DNA from: Pseudomonas sp.
GTDB taxonomy: Bacteria; Pseudomonadota; Gammaproteobacteria; Pseudomonadales; Pseudomonadaceae
Assembly: GCA_003523465.1 (NCBI GenBank)
Contig: DQAA01000375.1
Location: forward strand, 955 to 10,163
Direction: 5' to 3'
DNA: 9,209 nucleotides
Shown here in pieces: positions 7,792 to 9,209 of the stretch; position 1 is the stretch's first letter, and every line of letters begins with the position of its first letter. Made by a program: the position numbers and the translations under genes. A model generated the notes under the pieces. The model saw only the letters and a program-made list of their open reading frames with translations. It was not told where the DNA came from and did no database searches.

Positions 7792-8178
7792 ATGTTCCAA
7801 CGCTTCGCGTTCAGCTCGGCAATGGTTGCCGGCTCTGTGCTTCTCGCTGCCCTGTCGCTCCCGGCCTCAGCCGCCGAAACCGTCCAGTTCAACTCCTCCA
7901 AATTCTCCTCCGACCCAATCGTTGCGGCACGCCGTTCCACGGCGGACCAGTACGAACTGCGCGAGTCCGGCTTCAACATTTCCGACCTCGAAGAGCTGGC
8001 CAAGACGGTCAAGAGCCAGGAGCGGGAAATCAGCGACCTCAAACGCGCCGGCGAAGAGCAAAAGCGTACTGTGGATAACCAGAAGCGGACCCTGGAAGAC
8101 TTGCAGCGGACCGTGTCGGATCAAAAACGCACGATGGAAGACCTCAAGCGCACCGTCGACGATCTCAAGCGTCGCTGA
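7792..8178 (+). CDS. Small secreted coiled-coil protein with C-terminal heptad repeats, function unknown
   Basis: I do not recognise a named family. The 128-aa product has a signal peptide (hydrophobic 11-23, ASA cleavage motif near 25-27, then AETV), so it should be exported to the periplasm. Residues 31-60 are Ser-rich and polar; from about 63 to the end the protein is predicted alpha-helical coiled coil. Residues 91-125 are five consecutive seven-residue units of the form (K/Q)RT(V/L/M)-x-(D)-(Q/L), ending KRR. No cysteines, membrane anchor or lipobox are visible. The ATG at 7792 has AAGGA (7778-7782) 9 bases upstream; a longer in-frame start at 7672 lies inside livF and before its terminator and is unlikely. 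The next gene encodes a paralogue. Coding is supported by the signal peptide, ribosome-binding site, terminator and the paralogue. Confidence 0.85.
   Translation: MFQRFAFSSAMVAGSVLLAALSLPASAAETVQFNSSKFSSDPIVAARRSTADQYELRESGFNISDLEELAKTVKSQEREISDLKRAGEEQKRTVDNQKRTLEDLQRTVSDQKRTMEDLKRTVDDLKRR
8062..8166 (+). repeat. Five degenerate 21-bp tandem units encoding heptads
   Basis: Five in-frame 21-bp units encode KRTVDNQ, KRTLEDL, QRTVSDQ, KRTMEDL and KRTVDDL. Protein similarity is high while synonymous positions differ (for example AAGCGT, AAGCGG, CAGCGG, AAACGC, AAGCGC for the first two codons). The array therefore looks old and maintained by selection on the heptad, not a fresh slippage expansion. 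Confidence 0.8.
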
Positions 8179-8181
8179 GTG

Positions 8182-8190
8182 TTATCCACA
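8182..8190 (+). other. Perfect DnaA-box match (TTATCCACA)
   Basis: TTATCCACA lies in the 14-base gap between the stop codon of the first coiled-coil gene and its terminator stem. It is an exact match to the DnaA-box consensus. Another exact match, on the opposite strand at 8070-8078, falls inside the heptad-coding repeats and could be coincidental with the Thr-Val-Asp-Asn codons. Confidence 0.5.
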
Positions 8191-8192
8191 AG

Positions 8193-8226
8193 GCCGCCTG
8201 GCTCATCCCCGAGCAGGCGGCTTTTT
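8193..8226 (+). terminator. Rho-independent terminator after the first coiled-coil gene
   Basis: GCCGCCTG (8193-8200) pairs with CAGGCGGC (8214-8221); with a bulged G, CTC (8202-8204) and GAG (8211-8213) extend the stem inward. Five T residues follow (8222-8226). The two paralogous small genes are thus probably separate transcription units. Confidence 0.88.
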
Positions 8227-8300
8227 CGTGGGCGGGAACTCTGCGGGAAAGGCCTCAGTCGTACCGATGTAGCCTTTTGACCTGACAAGGAGCCCTCACG

Positions 8301-8630
8301 ATGTCCCGACGCCCTCTGTTCACCCCTGCGATTCTCGCCTGCGGCCTGCTGTTCGGCAGCCTGGCGGCGCAGGCCGAGGAAGCGGCCAAGGTCCAGATCG
8401 ATTCTTCCGCCTCGTCTTCCGACAACCTTGCCGCGATCCACCGCGAATCCGGCATGAGCCACACCCTGCACGACTCCGGGGTCAGCGTGGCCGACCTGAA
8501 GAAGATGCGCGACACCCTCAACCAGAACGCCAGCGACATCCAGGACCTGCGCCGCACGGTCGAGGAGCAGACCCGGCAGATCGGCGAATTGCAGCGTCGG
8601 CTGGAGGACACCAATCGCAAGGTGCAGTGA
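8301..8630 (+). CDS. Small secreted coiled-coil protein, paralogue of the preceding gene, function unknown
   Basis: This 109-aa product has a signal peptide (hydrophobic 9-22, cleavage after AQA at 25) and a mature part that is Ser-rich to about residue 60 and strongly helical coiled coil from about 63 to 107. Without any gap, residues 31-109 align with residues 31-109 of the upstream protein with 29 identities by my count. Shared patterns include VQ-x2-SS-x2-SSD (31-41), SG (59-60), DL (65-66), I-x-DL-x-R (80-85), EEQ (88-90) and LED (101-103). It lacks the extra C-terminal heptads of its neighbour. AAGGAG (8287-8292) lies 8 bases before the ATG. A terminator follows at 8653. I recognise no family and assign no function. 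Confidence 0.85.
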   Translation: MSRRPLFTPAILACGLLFGSLAAQAEEAAKVQIDSSASSSDNLAAIHRESGMSHTLHDSGVSVADLKKMRDTLNQNASDIQDLRRTVEEQTRQIGELQRRLEDTNRKVQ

Positions 8631-8652
8631 CCGCTGTGGATGAATTCCCGAG

Positions 8653-8684
8653 ACCGCTTGCCCTGACCGGCAAGCGGTTTTTTT
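8653..8684 (+). terminator. Strong Rho-independent terminator after the second coiled-coil gene
   Basis: ACCGCTTGCC (8653-8662) pairs perfectly with GGCAAGCGGT (8669-8678) around a 6-base loop, and a seven-T run spans 8678-8684. It closes the second small-gene unit, so the downstream region is transcriptionally insulated from it. Confidence 0.95.
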
Positions 8685-8694
8685 CGTTCTGGAG

Positions 8695-8718
8695 GTTGTC
8701 CACACGGAATGTGGAAAA
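8695..8718. repeat. Composite inverted element, copy 1
   Basis: The pattern is GTTGTCCAC-N5-ATGTGGAA, continuing AA. It contains the inverted arms TCCACA (8699-8704) and TGTGGA (8710-8715) with 5 bases between them. The second copy is at 8787-8810 with an unrelated N5 spacer, so the outer parts look conserved as paired binding sites. Confidence 0.65.
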
Positions 8719-8786
8719 GCCCCTGCCGAAGTTGATGGCTATACGCCATAACTTTGCGCTAAGCAGTTGTTTTCAATGTATTTGAA

Positions 8787-8810
8787 GTTGTCCACGGTTC
8801 ATGTGGAACT
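8787..8810. repeat. Composite inverted element, copy 2
   Basis: This has the same layout as the copy at 8695: GTTGTCCAC (8787-8795), five different bases, then ATGTGGAA (8801-8808). All 17 defined positions are identical between the two copies, while the spacer and the last two bases differ. A third TGTGG-containing site (TGTGGGTAA, 8814-8822) follows 5 bases later. Confidence 0.65.
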
Positions 8811-8862
8811 GACTGTGGGTAACTTGGTAGTAGCTGGCTGGAGGCCTTGTGTTCCGTGGCTT

Positions 8863-8909
8863 GCAAGGGTGTGTTCATTTTTTGATCAGCAACTTTGCAA
8901 GACCCTTGC
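8863..8909. repeat. Long-range inverted repeat GCAAGGGT / ACCCTTGC
   Basis: GCAAGGGT (8863-8870) and ACCCTTGC (8902-8909) are perfect 8-base inverted arms separated by 31 bases that include a T-run (8878-8883). TTGCAAG also occurs directly repeated at 8861-8867 and 8895-8901. No function can be assigned; it may be a folded RNA element or chance. Confidence 0.3.
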
Positions 8910-9209
8910 GCAGTGTTTGTCAAGTTCCTGATTGCGTTATGAAACTGCATTGAAACTTGCCTGAAAGGCTGTGGATAACTCTGTGAACAAGCCTTGGAAA
9001 GACGGCGCTGGCCCGCGGCGTTACAGGCGTTGCGCCATCAGTGCAGTTTTCCCCAGTGCACGATAACGGGGCAGAGGGCGGAACCTGACGGTACAGTCAA
9101 GTGAAACTGACGAGCCAGCCTGTGGATTAAATGCTCCCGGGCCCGTCAGCAGCGTTATACAGTTGCCCCCAATCTGTGTGGAAGGGCCTGTGGATAAGGT
9201 GCGCATAGC

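Larger units (their letters stand above)
8631..9209. other. Gene-free region with a cluster of DnaA-box-like 9-mers
   Basis: Beyond the terminator I see no convincing coding region up to the window end. Relative to consensus TGTGGATAA/TTATCCACA, perfect matches are at 8970-8978 and 9189-9197. One-mismatch sites are at 8635-8643, 8696-8704, 8710-8718, 8814-8822 and 9121-9129, and two-mismatch sites at 8788-8796 and 8982-8990. The core TGTGGA (either strand) occurs eight times, seven of them reading on the plus strand. Base composition from about 8750 to 8960 is more A/T-rich than the flanking genes. dnaA, rpmH and dnaN are not visible, so calling this the replication origin is not supported. 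Confidence 0.6.

Noticed and set aside
8759..8950. 63-codon minus-strand open frame in the gene-free region
   Set aside because: No ribosome-binding site, domain or family resemblance was seen; composition looks like translated non-coding DNA.
9021..9206. 61-codon minus-strand open frame at the right edge
   Set aside because: It has a DnaA-box-like site in its first codons, no recognisable motif and no supporting context.
8631..9209. Chromosomal replication origin (oriC)
   Set aside because: Pseudomonas oriC is known beside dnaA/rpmH. None of these genes is visible, and I found no clear array of AT-rich 13-mers, so only a DnaA-box cluster is claimed.

Overview
The window reads as a chromosomal segment of a Pseudomonas, most likely of the fluorescens/putida group. 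The genes are GC-rich, a REP palindrome of the kind I know from P. putida lies at the left edge, and every recognisable protein looks pseudomonad. It holds ordinary metabolic and transport genes, then two small unrecognised envelope proteins and a gene-free stretch dense in DnaA-box-like sequences.

Layout. Positions 1-67 carry a REP pair. On the minus strand, pncB (2120-915) and nadE (911-84) form a two-gene NAD-salvage operon: PncB turns nicotinate into nicotinate mononucleotide, and NadE performs the final amidation of deamido-NAD to NAD. The 474-bp divergent region (2121-2594) contains a near-perfect sigma-54 promoter for the rightward operon, an NtrC-like palindrome about 225 bp upstream of the predicted transcription start, and four phased copies of GGTTGC. 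On the plus strand follow the five genes of a branched-chain (hydrophobic) amino-acid ABC importer: a periplasmic binding protein (2595-3731), permeases LivH (3894-4808) and LivM (4811-6100), and ATPases LivG (6097-6972) and LivF (6969-7685), closed by a terminator at 7693-7717. LivH to LivF are translationally coupled, with gaps of +2, -4 and -4. The binding protein is separated from livH by 162 nt holding three stem-loops, the last of which (9-bp perfect stem) covers the ribosome-binding region of livH.

The importer would load its ligand onto the secreted binding protein, pass it through the LivHM channel and use LivGF to hydrolyse ATP. The sigma-54 promoter suggests that uptake is induced under nitrogen limitation.

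Right part. Two short secreted coiled-coil proteins (7792-8178, 128 aa; 8301-8630, 109 aa) are separated by a terminator and followed by another. They align without a gap from residue 31 to residue 109 and are tandem paralogues of unknown function. The first ends in five near-exact heptads. From 8631 to the window end I see no convincing gene. Instead there are many TGTGGATAA-like 9-mers (DnaA-box consensus) and a duplicated composite inverted element. Counting the neighbouring genes, four perfect boxes lie within the last 1.14 kb. Whether this is a DnaA-binding/titration locus, the control region of a gene beyond the edge, or something else cannot be settled from the sequence alone.
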